DNA of 64,000 nt. It comes from Flavobacterium sp. LC2016-01. GTDB taxonomy: Bacteria; Bacteroidota; Bacteroidia; Flavobacteriales; Flavobacteriaceae. Each line of letters begins with the position of its first letter. Position 1 is the first letter of the stretch. The DNA lies in the NCBI RefSeq assembly GCF_009711135.1, contig NZ_WMIC01000002.1:496001-560000 (forward strand), written 5' to 3'. Shown here in pieces: positions 56,101 to 64,000 of the stretch. Below the pieces are notes generated by a model that did no database searches, was not told the DNA's origin, and saw only the letters and a list, made by a program, of their open reading frames with translations. Made by a program: the position numbers and the translations under genes.

Positions 56101-56538
56101 GACTTTTAAAGTATTTTTATCCAATTGCTGGCGCGTCACCACTTTCTCAAAAAGTGCTTCAGGATACGTCACAATTATGGCTGGTTTTTTTCTGGAATTG
56201 ATTCGGTTTAAAACCTCAGCGCGAAGTAAAACATTCGCATTATCAGTTTCATCAACCTGATACGGACGACGGAAAGAAGCCGGATAAAACAATACATCCT
56301 GCTCGCCAACCATTTGTTCGAGATCATTCAGATAATAGGCCGCTTCTTCTTTATTGTCTAAAACAATTAAAAAAGGCAGTTCGGTTTTCTTGAAAACAGA
56401 GCGAATTATAAATGAAACCGCAGATCCAAGCAATCCGTGAAGGTTCATTTTTATCTGATTTCCTTCTAGCAGACTTGATGCAATCTGCTGTGCTTTTGGC
56501 AAATTGTCGTACGTTGTATATAAGGCGTTTTTACTCAA
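53173..56538 (-). CDS. mfd: transcription-repair coupling factor
   Basis: 1121-aa DNA translocase that removes stalled RNA polymerase and recruits UvrA. UvrB-like N-terminal region (about 1-330), RNA polymerase-interacting domain at about 445-500 (GDYVTHIDHGIGKFGGLQKI), RecG-type motor with Walker A GDVGFGKT (589-596) and DEEQ (690-693), TRG motif region near 890-930, and the C-terminal D7 domain. It starts at a TTG (MSKNALYTTYDNL) overlapping the stop of the upstream lipoprotein gene by 8 bp; the next Met, MNLHGL at about residue 31, would cut off conserved sequence. Translational coupling is likely. Confidence 0.95.
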   Translation of the reverse strand: MSKNALYTTYDNLPKAQQIASSLLEGNQIKMNLHGLLGSAVSFIIRSVFKKTELPFLIVLDNKEEAAYYLNDLEQMVGEQDVLFYPASFRRPYQVDETDNANVLLRAEVLNRINSRKKPAIIVTYPEALFEKVVTRQQLDKNTLKVALNDKISIDFINEVLFEYEFKRVDFITEPGEFSVRGGIVDVFSFSNDHPYRIEFFGNEVDSIRSFDVETQLSVETHKKITIIPNVENKVFQENRESFLDYIAEKTVLFIQNTDGLFSQLDKQFARAEEAFEKLSKEIKHATPEQLFLNQSSFIKRALDFSIVELASKPIFKTTKKFEFHIQPQPSFNKQFDLLLNNLSDNHFNGYKNYLFCSNETQAKRFHDIFESLDEANSENIRKQYNTIVLPLYQGFIDEENQITAYTDHQIFERYHKFNIKNGYSKKQNITLKELTSLSVGDYVTHIDHGIGKFGGLQKIQVEGKTQEAIKLVYADNDIVYVSIHSLHKISKYNGKDGTPPKIYKLGSNAWKILKQKTKARVKHIAFNLIQLYAKRRLEKGFQFAPDSYLQNELESSFIYEDTPDQTKSTAEVKADMESDRPMDRLVCGDVGFGKTEVAIRAAFKAVDNSKQVAVLVPTTILAYQHYRTFTERLKDMPVSIGYLNRFRTAKQKTQTLKDLAEGKLDIVIGTHQLVNKNVVFKDLGLLIVDEEQKFGVNVKDKLKTIAANVDTLTLTATPIPRTLQFSLMAARDLSVITTPPPNRYPIETNVVGFNEEIIRDAISYEIQRNGQVFFINNRIENIKEVAGMIQRLVPNARVGIGHGQMDGAKLEDLMLGFMNGDFDVLVATTIIESGLDVPNANTIFINNANNFGLSDLHQMRGRVGRSNKKAFCYFICPPYSSMTEDARKRIQALEQFSELGSGFNIAMKDLEIRGAGDLLGGEQSGFINEIGFDTYQKIMNEAIEELKENEFKDLYPEENDIETKEYVKDLQIDTDFELLFSDEYINNVTERLSLYNELGSVKNEAELVIFQNKLIDRFGPLPPRANALMNSIRIKWIATAVGIEKLVMKKGKMIGYFVSDQQSDYYQSKRFHKMIKFVQTHSNLCTMKEKQTPNGLRLLLTFENVKSTKRALELMEMLGE

Positions 56539-57157
56539 CTTTTGGTGCGTTTTGATCTATTTTTTGTATTGGAACCTGAGGTGAATTCGAATTCGGAATC
56601 GCGCGCGTTGTATCTAACATTTTCAAGAAATCTTCTTCTCCCTGTTCTTTTGGAATTTTGCTTTTTTCAACAATTTTATCCATTTGTCTTTCCAGCGAAA
56701 TAATTTCTTTGTTGATTTCCCCAATTAACAGCATCACTTTATCATCTGGAACAGTGCTCAAATTGATAAATAATTCCATCATTTTGACTTTGGTAATCAA
56801 AATTGAAATTCGGCTTTTAATGGCCGGCTGATTAAGTTCAGCTGGAATATTATTGTTCAAAGCCACTGCTTTTTTTGAAATCGCTTTTGACTTTTTTTGA
56901 AATGCTCCGATTGTTCTTCTTGGTTTATCTCCAATTTCTTTTAAAAATTCACGCCATTCCGTCCATGTACCTGCATTTTTTTCTGCAGCTTCATTAATTG
57001 GTTCATCGATAAAAGTCCACGCTTTATTAATATTATTGAAGATTTTTTCATTCTTTTTTGCTTCTTTTGCGTTTTCGGCAAGGCGCTTTTCATTATCATT
57101 CTGACATGAATTCAACACAAAAATGAGAAACAAAAAAAGAGATACCTTATATTTCAT
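56531..57157 (-). CDS. small lipoprotein with helical body, function unknown
   Basis: 208 aa from the ATG at 57157 (MKYKVSLFLFLIFVLNSCQ); the frame opens at 57169 but the signal starts better at the second Met. Lipobox VLNSC, so it is lipid-anchored at about Cys18. The rest is rich in Lys/Glu/Asn and almost entirely helical (KRLAENAKEAKKNEKIFNNI, LIGEINKEIISLERQMDKIV), with coiled-coil tendency at about 125-180. No catalytic motif. It is immediately upstream of mfd and overlaps it, though a functional tie is not evident. Confidence 0.75.
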   Translation of the reverse strand: MKYKVSLFLFLIFVLNSCQNDNEKRLAENAKEAKKNEKIFNNINKAWTFIDEPINEAAEKNAGTWTEWREFLKEIGDKPRRTIGAFQKKSKAISKKAVALNNNIPAELNQPAIKSRISILITKVKMMELFINLSTVPDDKVMLLIGEINKEIISLERQMDKIVEKSKIPKEQGEEDFLKMLDTTRAIPNSNSPQVPIQKIDQNAPKVE

Positions 57158-57169
57158 TTGAAAAAACAT

Positions 57170-57511
57170 TAAGCTACAAAGTTACAAAGTAAATTTACAA
57201 TTACGAATGCTTTTTTTGAGGTTCTAAGATGCTGAAATACTATCCCGAAGTCTCGGGACTAAGTTTTTCAGACTTAAATTATCGATGTCAAGCTGAGCGA
57301 AGTCAGAGCTCTTTTTTTGACGCTGTAAAAGCAATCTATAGCAAATTTTCAAAAGGCACAAGGGCACATACATGGAGACACAAAGACACACCTCTGAAAA
57401 AGAGAATTATCCAACAAACAAACTTTTTCGTTATTGAATATATAATTTATGATTCTAAAAAACGTATGTAATTGCGAAAACGTTATATTTGTCTCTCTAA
57501 AACTCACACAG
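57170..57511. other. 342-bp gap before the threonine dehydrogenase gene
   Basis: Mostly repeat-like: TCCCGA (57243-57248) pairs with TCGGGA (57253-57258), and GTCAAGCTGAGCGAAGTC at 57287-57304 is a word seen in many bacterial intergenic palindromes. The -7 box TATATTTG is at 57484-57491. An 80-codon frame over 57229-57471 is rejected as coding. Confidence 0.6.
57484..57491 (+). promoter_or_regulatory. -7 box for the threonine dehydrogenase gene
   Basis: TATATTTG matches TAnnTTTG, 20 bp before the ATG at 57512. It also shows that the longer frame from 57449 starts upstream of the transcript. Confidence 0.55.
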
Positions 57512-58450
57512 ATGAATCCGAAAATATTGATCATTGGCGCCTGCGGTCAAATTGGGACCGAATTGACCCAAAAATTACGCAAGCTGTACGGGACAGAAAA
57601 TGTTATTGCTTCTGATATCCGAAAACTTAATACTGATGTTGTTAATTCAGGGCCTTTTGAAGTGGTCAATGCTTTAGATTTTAACCAAATCGAACATTTA
57701 GTCGAAGTACATCAAATTACTGACATTTATTTGATGGCGGCGCTTTTGTCTGCAACAGCCGAAAAAAATCCAGCTTTTGCTTGGGATTTAAATATGAACT
57801 CTCTTTTTCACGTTTTAAATTTGGCGAAAGCAAAAAAAATAAAAAAGATTTTCTGGCCATCCAGTATTGCTGTTTTTGGACCAACAACTCCAAAAGAAAA
57901 TACACCGCAATATACCGTGATGGAACCTTCAACAGTTTACGGAATCAGTAAACAAGCGGGTGAAAGATGGTGTGAATACTACCATAATATTTATGGTGTT
58001 GATGTTCGCAGTATTCGTTATCCAGGTTTAATCAGCTGGTCGACTCCTCCGGGCGGTGGAACAACAGATTATGCCGTTGATATTTTCTACAAAGCGATTG
58101 CCGATAAAAAATACGAGTGCTTTTTATCATCAGAAACTAAAATGCCGATGATGTATATGGATGACGCCATTGATGCAACCATTAATATTATGAAAGCTCC
58201 AACTGAAGAAATTAAAATTCATTCTTCATACAATTTAGCTGCAATGAGTTTTACTCCGACAGAAATTGCGAATGAAATCAAAAAACATATTCCGGATTTT
58301 GAAATTACTTATAATCCAGATTTCCGTCAGAAAATTGCGGACAGCTGGCCAGCAAGTATTGACGACAGTTCTGCTAGAGAAGACTGGAACTGGAAACACA
58401 CTTTTGATCTTGAAACTATGACAAAAGATATGATTGAGCATTTGAGTTAA
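57512..58450 (+). CDS. tdh: L-threonine 3-dehydrogenase, short-chain (epimerase-like) type
   Basis: 312 aa, NAD-dependent, of the extended SDR superfamily. Rossmann motif GACGQIG (residues 9-15), Ser in WPSSIAVFG, catalytic Y143 and K147 in STVYGISKQ, and the threonine-binding block SWSTPPGGGTTDYAVDIFYK. This block and the downstream DDSSAREDWNWK region mark the L-threonine dehydrogenase group among the SDR epimerases. It converts threonine to 2-amino-3-ketobutyrate, which a ligase then splits to glycine and acetyl-CoA; that ligase is not in the window. Start at 57512 fits the -7 box. Confidence 0.93.
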   Translation: MNPKILIIGACGQIGTELTQKLRKLYGTENVIASDIRKLNTDVVNSGPFEVVNALDFNQIEHLVEVHQITDIYLMAALLSATAEKNPAFAWDLNMNSLFHVLNLAKAKKIKKIFWPSSIAVFGPTTPKENTPQYTVMEPSTVYGISKQAGERWCEYYHNIYGVDVRSIRYPGLISWSTPPGGGTTDYAVDIFYKAIADKKYECFLSSETKMPMMYMDDAIDATINIMKAPTEEIKIHSSYNLAAMSFTPTEIANEIKKHIPDFEITYNPDFRQKIADSWPASIDDSSAREDWNWKHTFDLETMTKDMIEHLS

Positions 58451-58471
58451 ATCTCGATTAACACAAAATAA

Positions 58472-58503
58472 AAAGTCCCGTTTATTAATTTAAAAGGGAC
58501 TTT
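58472..58503. terminator. bidirectional terminator between tdh and the M1 peptidase
   Basis: AAAGTCCC (58472-58479) pairs with GGGACTTT (58496-58503) and a T-run follows; convergent genes on both sides share it. Confidence 0.75.
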
Positions 58504-58524
58504 CTTTTTATTCTTTTTTGAACA

Positions 58525-60405
58525 TTATTTCACTTCAAAAACATTATTTGCAGCTTTAACATCAGCCATTAATCCACTTGGATCGATCGTGATTTTTTTG
58601 ATGGCTGTTTTGTTTTTATCAATTGTAAAACTGTAGTTTGACTGTGCCCAAGCCCAATCTTCTAGAACTGTTCTCTTTTCGTTTGGATTTGGATTAGGTT
58701 TAATGTAATTCATCATTCTTAACGGAATGTAGAAAATTTCAGAAGTTCCGTCAGTATAATCTACTTTCAAATCAATTGGCATTGGCATTCTTCCAATTCT
58801 TTCTAAAGTAACTGTTGTTTTTCCTGCATTATCAGCAACGTCTTTAATTCCGTAATCAATTGTATTTGCTGTTTCTGCCCAATCTACTAAATACCAATCT
58901 AATTCAGCACCAGAAACTCTTTCTGCAGTTCTTTTGATATCATTTGGAGTTGGATGTTTGAATTTAAAATCGTTGAAATATCTTTTTAAAGTCGCATCAA
59001 CGTTTTCTTTTCCAATTACATATTCTAACTGCGAAAGGAAAATACTTCCTTTTACATAAGATGAAATACTGTACGGTTTATTTTCGTCATAACGATCCCC
59101 ATGCGTTGTTTGTGGCTGTTCTTTTCCTGAATTTACTAAACTATAATAAGCTGCATAATTTCCTTTAAACGGATTTACTTCTTTTTTATCGCCTTTTAAT
59201 TCATTCAAAGCACTGTCTTCGATGTAAGTTGTAAAACCTTCGTCCATCCAAGGATGTTTAGATTCGTTTGAAGCCAAAATATGCTGGAACCAAGAGTGGC
59301 CTAATTCGTGCGTTGCAGTTCCTAAAATTCCTTCAAGTGTTCCGCTGCCAAGCATCAAAGTACACATGGCATACTCCATTCCGCCATCGCCACCTTGGAT
59401 AAATGAATATTGTTTGTACGGATATTGCCCCACTCTATGATTGTAATAATCCATCACTTTTACCATTAAAGGCTCTAACTGTTTCCAGTTTCCAGTTGTT
59501 TTTTCGTCATTTTTGTAGAAGAAATGCAAATCAACATCGTTTGGTCCTTTTACAATATCATGCGTGTATGCTTTATCAGCTGCCCAAGTAAAATCGTGAA
59601 CATTTGGCGCGATAAAATGCCATGTTAATGTTTTTGCTTTTTTTGGATAAACCACTGTTACACCAGCATCTTCATAACCGTGTCCAATTGAATTTTTATC
59701 CTGCAAATATCCTGAACCTCCAAGTGTATAATCTTTATCGATAGTAATTTTTACATCAAAATCGCCCCAAACACCGTGAAATTCTCTAGCTACATAAGGA
59801 TCTGCATGCCATCCTTCAAAATCAAATTCAGCTAATTTAGGATACCATTGCGACATTGAAAGTTCAACTCCTTCTTTATTATTTCGTCCAGAACGACGAA
59901 TCTGTACAGGAACCTGACCTTCAAAATCTAATGTAAAAGTTGTTTTAGAATTAGGAAGAATTGGCTTAGCCAAAGTCACTTCTAAAATAGTTGACGAAAG
60001 TCTCGTTTGAGCCACAACGCCGTCTTGCTTAAAATTAGTCACTTTTAAGAAACCAATTTCGTTAGGTTTTAAAGTTTCAATTCGGCTTTGTTTGATTTCT
60101 TTTCCTTCAGCATCTTTAATTTTATTCACCATTCTTGCATCTGGATCTTTTATCGAATGCAGACGAGCATCCATCTCACTTCCAGGCTGAAAAGCATTTG
60201 GATATAAATGATAAAAAACCTTTTTTAAAGTATCTGGAGAATTATTGGTGTAAACCAATTCTTGTTTCCCTTTGTACAGATAATTTTTCACATCCATCGA
60301 TACGTCCATTTTGTAATCGACATGTTGCTGCCAATAAGGAGCGCTTTGTGCAAAAGCAGAGTTTAAACCCAAACTCAGAAAGGATAATAGTATTATTTTT
60401 CGCAT
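58525..60405 (-). CDS. secreted M1-family zinc metallopeptidase
   Basis: 626 aa, signal peptide 1-19 (ending SAFAQ). N-terminal beta-sandwich at about 25-220, catalytic thermolysin-like domain at about 230-480 with zinc ligands H366, H370 and E389 (HELGH-18-E, seen as THELGHSW and WMDEGF), and a C-terminal helical/beta part. The exopeptidase motif reads GGMEY (in GGDGGMEYAM) instead of the GAMEN of E. coli aminopeptidase N, as in other bacterial M1 members I know. It likely trims peptides in the periplasm. The subtilase upstream on the same strand is separated by a terminator. Confidence 0.92.
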   Translation of the reverse strand: MRKIILLSFLSLGLNSAFAQSAPYWQQHVDYKMDVSMDVKNYLYKGKQELVYTNNSPDTLKKVFYHLYPNAFQPGSEMDARLHSIKDPDARMVNKIKDAEGKEIKQSRIETLKPNEIGFLKVTNFKQDGVVAQTRLSSTILEVTLAKPILPNSKTTFTLDFEGQVPVQIRRSGRNNKEGVELSMSQWYPKLAEFDFEGWHADPYVAREFHGVWGDFDVKITIDKDYTLGGSGYLQDKNSIGHGYEDAGVTVVYPKKAKTLTWHFIAPNVHDFTWAADKAYTHDIVKGPNDVDLHFFYKNDEKTTGNWKQLEPLMVKVMDYYNHRVGQYPYKQYSFIQGGDGGMEYAMCTLMLGSGTLEGILGTATHELGHSWFQHILASNESKHPWMDEGFTTYIEDSALNELKGDKKEVNPFKGNYAAYYSLVNSGKEQPQTTHGDRYDENKPYSISSYVKGSIFLSQLEYVIGKENVDATLKRYFNDFKFKHPTPNDIKRTAERVSGAELDWYLVDWAETANTIDYGIKDVADNAGKTTVTLERIGRMPMPIDLKVDYTDGTSEIFYIPLRMMNYIKPNPNPNEKRTVLEDWAWAQSNYSFTIDKNKTAIKKITIDPSGLMADVKAANNVFEVK

Positions 60406-60422
60406 GGTTATTTCAATAAAAA

Positions 60423-60444
60423 TGGAAGGACTGCCGCCCTTCCA
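60423..60444 (-). terminator. terminator after the subtilase gene
   Basis: TGGAAGG (60423-60429) pairs with CCTTCCA (60438-60444); on the minus strand a TTTTT run follows. Confidence 0.75.
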
Positions 60445-60467
60445 CCGGATTAGTATATTTTATTTGA

Positions 60468-62102
60468 TTATTTTTTAGACATTTTTTCGGCCATAAGCAA
60501 AGCATTATAAGCATTTACCATTTTAGCCGTTTTTGATGATTCTGCAGAAGAAACTGCTTTAGGTTTTTCAATTGATTCTTCACTTTCTCCCAAAACAACT
60601 TTTGAAGGAAGCGCCACTCCAGAATCCATTAAAATTTGCTTCACCTGAGCCGCTTTTAATTTTGGATAATAAGAACGAATCAGTGCAGCTACTCCAGCAA
60701 CATTTGGAGACGCCATTGAAGTTCCCTGTAAATATTTGTATTTATTGTTAGGAACAGTTGCGTAAATCTCTTCACCAGGAGCAAAAACATCCACATTTAT
60801 TTTTCCGAAATTTGAGAATCCTGCCACTACATTTTCGCCATATTCTTTTTTGATTGCGCCAACAGTGATTACATTATTTGTAAACTCTTTTACGTTGTCT
60901 TTAGAATCATTTGGATAATTGATGTTTTTAGTTTCATCAATATTGTATCCGTCGTTACCCGCAGCATGTACAATTAAAACATCTTTTTTTGCAGCATATA
61001 GTAGCGCCTCATAAACCCACTCTTTATGTGGTGAAAAGGTTTTTCCAAAACTTCCGTTGATTACTTTTGCTCCGTTGTCAACTGCGTAGCGAATTGCCAA
61101 TGCAATGTCTTTGTCATACTCATCTCCATCAGGAACTGCTCTTACCGTCAAGATTTCAACATTATTTGCTACACCGTCTCCGCCTAAGTTATTGCCGCGA
61201 ACTTGTGCAATAATTCCGGCAACGTGAGTTCCGTGCAATGCTTTTTCTTTATCTGGGCCATAAACAACATTGTTTCCGTAATGATTGTTTTTAATGTCAT
61301 CAGGATTATCACCTACGATTTTTCTTCCGTCGTAGTCTTTATTTAAATTATAATCAATTTCATCGTAAACCTGTTCTCTGTATTCTTCAAAATCAGCTTC
61401 AGGGTCAAAAGTTGGACCTGCATTTGTAAAAATTTGCGTCATGACCATTTTAGACCTTGCTACTTTTGGATCTGTAGAGGTTAAAGTGCTTAAATCTTCA
61501 ATTTTATAAGTCTTTTTATTAAGCTCTTTTTGAATCGTTTTATGAACCTCCATTAAAAAATCAACTTGCTGCTTATTTTTTAAAGCCTCTTCATATTTCT
61601 CATTATATAGTGCTAATGCTGCTTTATACTGTGCTGAACCATCGTCGCCTTTTTTAACAATACGTGTCAATTCAAGATTTTCGTGAACAGCATTTCCAAG
61701 AAAATTCCATCCGTGCACATCATCAATGAATCCATTTTTATCATCATCAATTCCGTTTCCTGGAATTTCTTTTGTATTTGTCCAGATTTTTCCCTGCAAA
61801 TCTTCATGCTCGATATCAATACCAGAATCTACAATCCCTACAATTACCTTTTGAGCCGTTTTTCCTTGCAATAATTCGGCGTAAGCCCTGTCAACACTCA
61901 TTCCCGGAATCGAATCTTTTACTAAATCAAGATGACTCCACCTTTTCAATTCATTTTCAGTAACCGGTGCTTTTTTAACAACTGCCAAAGGTGCTTTGAT
62001 AAATTCCTTAGGAGCAGCAGATTGTGCCTGTAAAGTTGTTCCGCAACCTGCCAAAACTAATAAAGCAAAAGCAGATAATTTAATAGGTTTAATATAACTC
62101 AT
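60468..62102 (-). CDS. S8 family subtilisin-like lipoprotein protease
   Basis: 544 aa. Lipobox LAGC places the lipidated Cys at residue 20. The catalytic triad is D92 (VGIVDSGIDIEHED), H290 (HGTHVAGI) and S462 (GTSMASP). There is a large insert of about 180 residues between the Asp and His blocks (EELKNKQQVDFLMEVHKTIQ and neighbouring helical sequence), unlike subtilisin. The C-terminus after the Ser (about 470-544) is short. Anchored in the outer or inner membrane, it would degrade exported or environmental protein. Own -7 box upstream. Confidence 0.93.
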   Translation of the reverse strand: MSYIKPIKLSAFALLVLAGCGTTLQAQSAAPKEFIKAPLAVVKKAPVTENELKRWSHLDLVKDSIPGMSVDRAYAELLQGKTAQKVIVGIVDSGIDIEHEDLQGKIWTNTKEIPGNGIDDDKNGFIDDVHGWNFLGNAVHENLELTRIVKKGDDGSAQYKAALALYNEKYEEALKNKQQVDFLMEVHKTIQKELNKKTYKIEDLSTLTSTDPKVARSKMVMTQIFTNAGPTFDPEADFEEYREQVYDEIDYNLNKDYDGRKIVGDNPDDIKNNHYGNNVVYGPDKEKALHGTHVAGIIAQVRGNNLGGDGVANNVEILTVRAVPDGDEYDKDIALAIRYAVDNGAKVINGSFGKTFSPHKEWVYEALLYAAKKDVLIVHAAGNDGYNIDETKNINYPNDSKDNVKEFTNNVITVGAIKKEYGENVVAGFSNFGKINVDVFAPGEEIYATVPNNKYKYLQGTSMASPNVAGVAALIRSYYPKLKAAQVKQILMDSGVALPSKVVLGESEESIEKPKAVSSAESSKTAKMVNAYNALLMAEKMSKK

Positions 62103-62120
62103 GTAATCTTAATTTAATAT

Positions 62121-62128
62121 CAAAGTTA
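62121..62128 (-). promoter_or_regulatory. -7 box for the subtilase gene
   Basis: TAACTTTG on the minus strand fits TAnnTTTG, 19 bp before the start codon. Confidence 0.45.
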
Positions 62129-62385
62129 AAAGATGCGCCTAAATTAGGACTTTTTGTTACAAAAAACTAACCATTAACACTGTCTTATGATTATTTAAAT
62201 TTACTTTAAGGAAACCAAAAGATAACAAAACACTCTTTGTATCAAATACTTAAAAATATTCTTATAAAAAATTAAAGGCTTTTTTCTTCTGAAAATTGGT
62301 AATCAAATAGTCGCTTACGGTTTTCCGTAAGGAATCTCTTCGAAAATTAATTATTATTGCTCGACCTTATCCTTAAATCTACTCT

Positions 62386-64000
62386 ATGAAGACAAAACTA
62401 CTTTTGTTGCTTTTATTAGCAAACTTTTCTATTTATGCCCAATATACTGCAATTCCGGATGTTAATTTTGAGCAAAAATTAATTGCTTTAGGCTTTGATT
62501 CTGGAGTTACGGATGGAAAAGTATTAACAACAAACGTTGCAAACGTAACTAGTTTGAATCTTTCTTCAAGTAATATTGCTGACTTAACCGGAATAAAAGA
62601 TTTTGTCTCTTTAAAAAAATTAGATTGTTCCTATAACAAGTTAACTTCTTTAGATGTAAGTTTTAATCTGAATCTAACCGATTTATCTTGTCAAGATAAT
62701 TTATTGACAAGTCTAGATATTACAAAAAATACGGGTTTAAAAAACTTAAACTGCAATACTAATAAATTAGATTATTTAAATCTTACTAAAAACATTTCTC
62801 TATCTTCAATTGGCTGTGCACAAAACAACTTAAGCGAATTGGATATTACAAAAAATACTTTACTTGAATCTCTTTTTTGTACCTATAATAAGTTAACGTC
62901 AATTGATGTAAGCAAGAACATTTCTCTAACTATTCTGGCTTGCCATCATAATCTTATTACTTCAATTGACCTTACAAAAAATATAGCGTTGCTGTCTTTT
63001 GCTTTTGAGCAAAACAAAATCACGTTTTTAGATCTGACTAAAAACCTTCAGTTAAAATTTTTATACGGTACAAATAACTTGCTTACAAATCTTGATGTTT
63101 CTAAAAACAGTGCTTTAGAGATTTTATCTATTAGCAAGAATAAAGTTTCCAGATTAAACCTTACCAATAATAAAGCATTAACCTCTTTGGATTGCAGTGA
63201 GAATAATTTAATTTCTTTGAATGTGAAAAATGGGAAAAACACTTTAATTCCTACTGACTTTAACGCTGCAGGCAACCCAAATTTATCCTGTATTCTGGTT
63301 GATGACATAACTTATTCAAATACAAATTGGGCCAATAAAAAAGATGCAACTGCAACTTACAATGATGTTAGCTGTGGGCTTGATTATACCCTAATTCCCG
63401 ATCTTAATTTTGAAAATGCTCTTATTGCAAAAGGTTATGACTCTGGCGCTCCCGACGGAAAAGTTTTAACATCAAATATTGCCAATCTTACATCGTTAAG
63501 TATTTCTACAAAAAATATCACCGACCTAACCGGAATTCAAGATTTTATTGCTTTAAAATTTTTACATGCTCCTTACAACAAATTAACAACCTTAGATGTT
63601 TCTCAAAACTATCAATTAGAACAGATAAATGTTGACGCCAATAAACTAACAGCGCTAAATGTTTCAAATAATATTCTTTTAAAGGAATTATATTGCATGG
63701 GCAATCAATTGACTGAATTGAACGTTTCTCAAAATACGGCTTTAGAACAATTATACTGTTATAACAACCAAATTTCTACTTTAGATGTTTCTAAAAATTT
63801 ACAATTACGCGGATTAGAAAGTGGTCAGAACAAACTAACCTCTTTAGACCTTTCTAAAAACACACTTTTGTACTATCTTGAATGTTATACAAATTCCCTG
63901 ACAACTCTTGATGTTAGTAAGAATACAGCTTTAACAGTTTTAAATTGTGAACAAAATCAGTTACTAAACCTGGATGTATCTAAAAACACTTTACTTGATG
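62386..64000 (+). CDS. secreted leucine-rich-repeat protein, two modules, 3' end outside window
   Basis: The frame is open from the ATG at 62386 to the window end (538 codons so far). Signal peptide at 1-19 (MKTKLLLLLLLANFSIYAQ). Two modules start at residues about 21 and 335 with the same opener, IPDVNFEQKLIALGFDSG and IPDLNFENALIAKGYDSG. Each then has 21-residue leucine-rich repeats of the form LxxLxCxxNxLTxLDVSKN, about a dozen in the first and at least eight in the second before the edge. The linker between them (NPNLSCILVDDITYSNTNW) is typical of flavobacterial LRR proteins. A C-terminal sorting domain is expected past the edge but not visible. Possibly a surface or adhesion protein; function unknown. 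Confidence 0.85.
   Translation, partial: MKTKLLLLLLLANFSIYAQYTAIPDVNFEQKLIALGFDSGVTDGKVLTTNVANVTSLNLSSSNIADLTGIKDFVSLKKLDCSYNKLTSLDVSFNLNLTDLSCQDNLLTSLDITKNTGLKNLNCNTNKLDYLNLTKNISLSSIGCAQNNLSELDITKNTLLESLFCTYNKLTSIDVSKNISLTILACHHNLITSIDLTKNIALLSFAFEQNKITFLDLTKNLQLKFLYGTNNLLTNLDVSKNSALEILSISKNKVSRLNLTNNKALTSLDCSENNLISLNVKNGKNTLIPTDFNAAGNPNLSCILVDDITYSNTNWANKKDATATYNDVSCGLDYTLIPDLNFENALIAKGYDSGAPDGKVLTSNIANLTSLSISTKNITDLTGIQDFIALKFLHAPYNKLTTLDVSQNYQLEQINVDANKLTALNVSNNILLKELYCMGNQLTELNVSQNTALEQLYCYNNQISTLDVSKNLQLRGLESGQNKLTSLDLSKNTLLYYLECYTNSLTTLDVSKNTALTVLNCEQNQLLNLDVSKNTLLD

Noticed and set aside
57229..57471. 80-codon plus-strand frame
   Set aside because: It is made of repeat-like intergenic sequence, has no family resemblance and ends inside the promoter region of tdh.

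Overview
The window is chromosomal DNA from a Bacteroidota species, most likely a Flavobacterium close to F. johnsoniae; I infer the genus from gene content and cannot confirm the species. The support is: TAnnTTTG promoter boxes (three with a TTG 20 nt upstream), SusC/SusD-type glycan uptake genes, a C-terminal type A sorting domain of the type IX secretion system on the pectate lyase, an AT-rich base composition, and many short palindromic intergenic repeats. I see no rRNA, tRNA, CRISPR array, prophage or complete insertion sequence.

Layout. 1-2.3 kb: the end of sucA and all of sucB (TCA cycle). 2.5-8.6 kb: an iron-uptake group made of a TonB-dependent siderophore receptor, two small membrane proteins and two PepSY membrane proteins. 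8.6-12.6 kb: a MORN/YwqK-type protein, a thioredoxin-like lipid/periplasm oxidoreductase, aspS and a cold-shock protein. 12.8-26.3 kb: all 14 subunit genes of respiratory complex I (nuoA-N), with a consensus promoter and a terminator; the operon carries repeat-derived inserts in several gaps, and NuoG is the short form. 26.5-27.3 kb: a Bax inhibitor-1 family protein. 27.8-30.7 kb: a secreted pectate lyase whose promoter is covered by a perfect palindromic operator. 30.8-39.6 kb: mixed housekeeping genes on both strands (aldehyde dehydrogenase, cyclic-nucleotide phosphodiesterase-like hydrolase, a ParE-like toxin facing an HTH antitoxin-like gene, 3-hydroxyanthranilate dioxygenase, a secreted endonuclease/phosphatase, a serine hydrolase, LD-carboxypeptidase, YraN, an ACT-like protein).

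40-51.7 kb is a starch or maltooligosaccharide utilisation locus: ECF sigma factor, FecR-type anti-sigma factor, SusC with an N-terminal STN signalling domain, SusD, SusE, a GH13 amylase lipoprotein and a GH97 alpha-glucosidase that keeps the three catalytic glutamates of SusB. The receptor would import oligosaccharide and signal through FecR to the sigma factor, while the lipoprotein amylase and periplasmic GH97 enzyme cut the polymer and the imported pieces. 51.8-57.2 kb (minus strand): a DUF5683 membrane protein, a pseudopilin-like orphan, mfd and a small lipoprotein. 57.5-62.1 kb: L-threonine dehydrogenase, an M1 metallopeptidase and an S8 subtilase lipoprotein. 62.4 kb to the end: a secreted leucine-rich repeat protein that runs off the window.

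The least ordinary signals are a 70-72 bp palindromic element present twice with compensatory stem changes, a tail-to-tail toxin/antitoxin-like pair, a 26-bp inverted repeat that supplies a stop codon, and the operator over the pectate lyase promoter.
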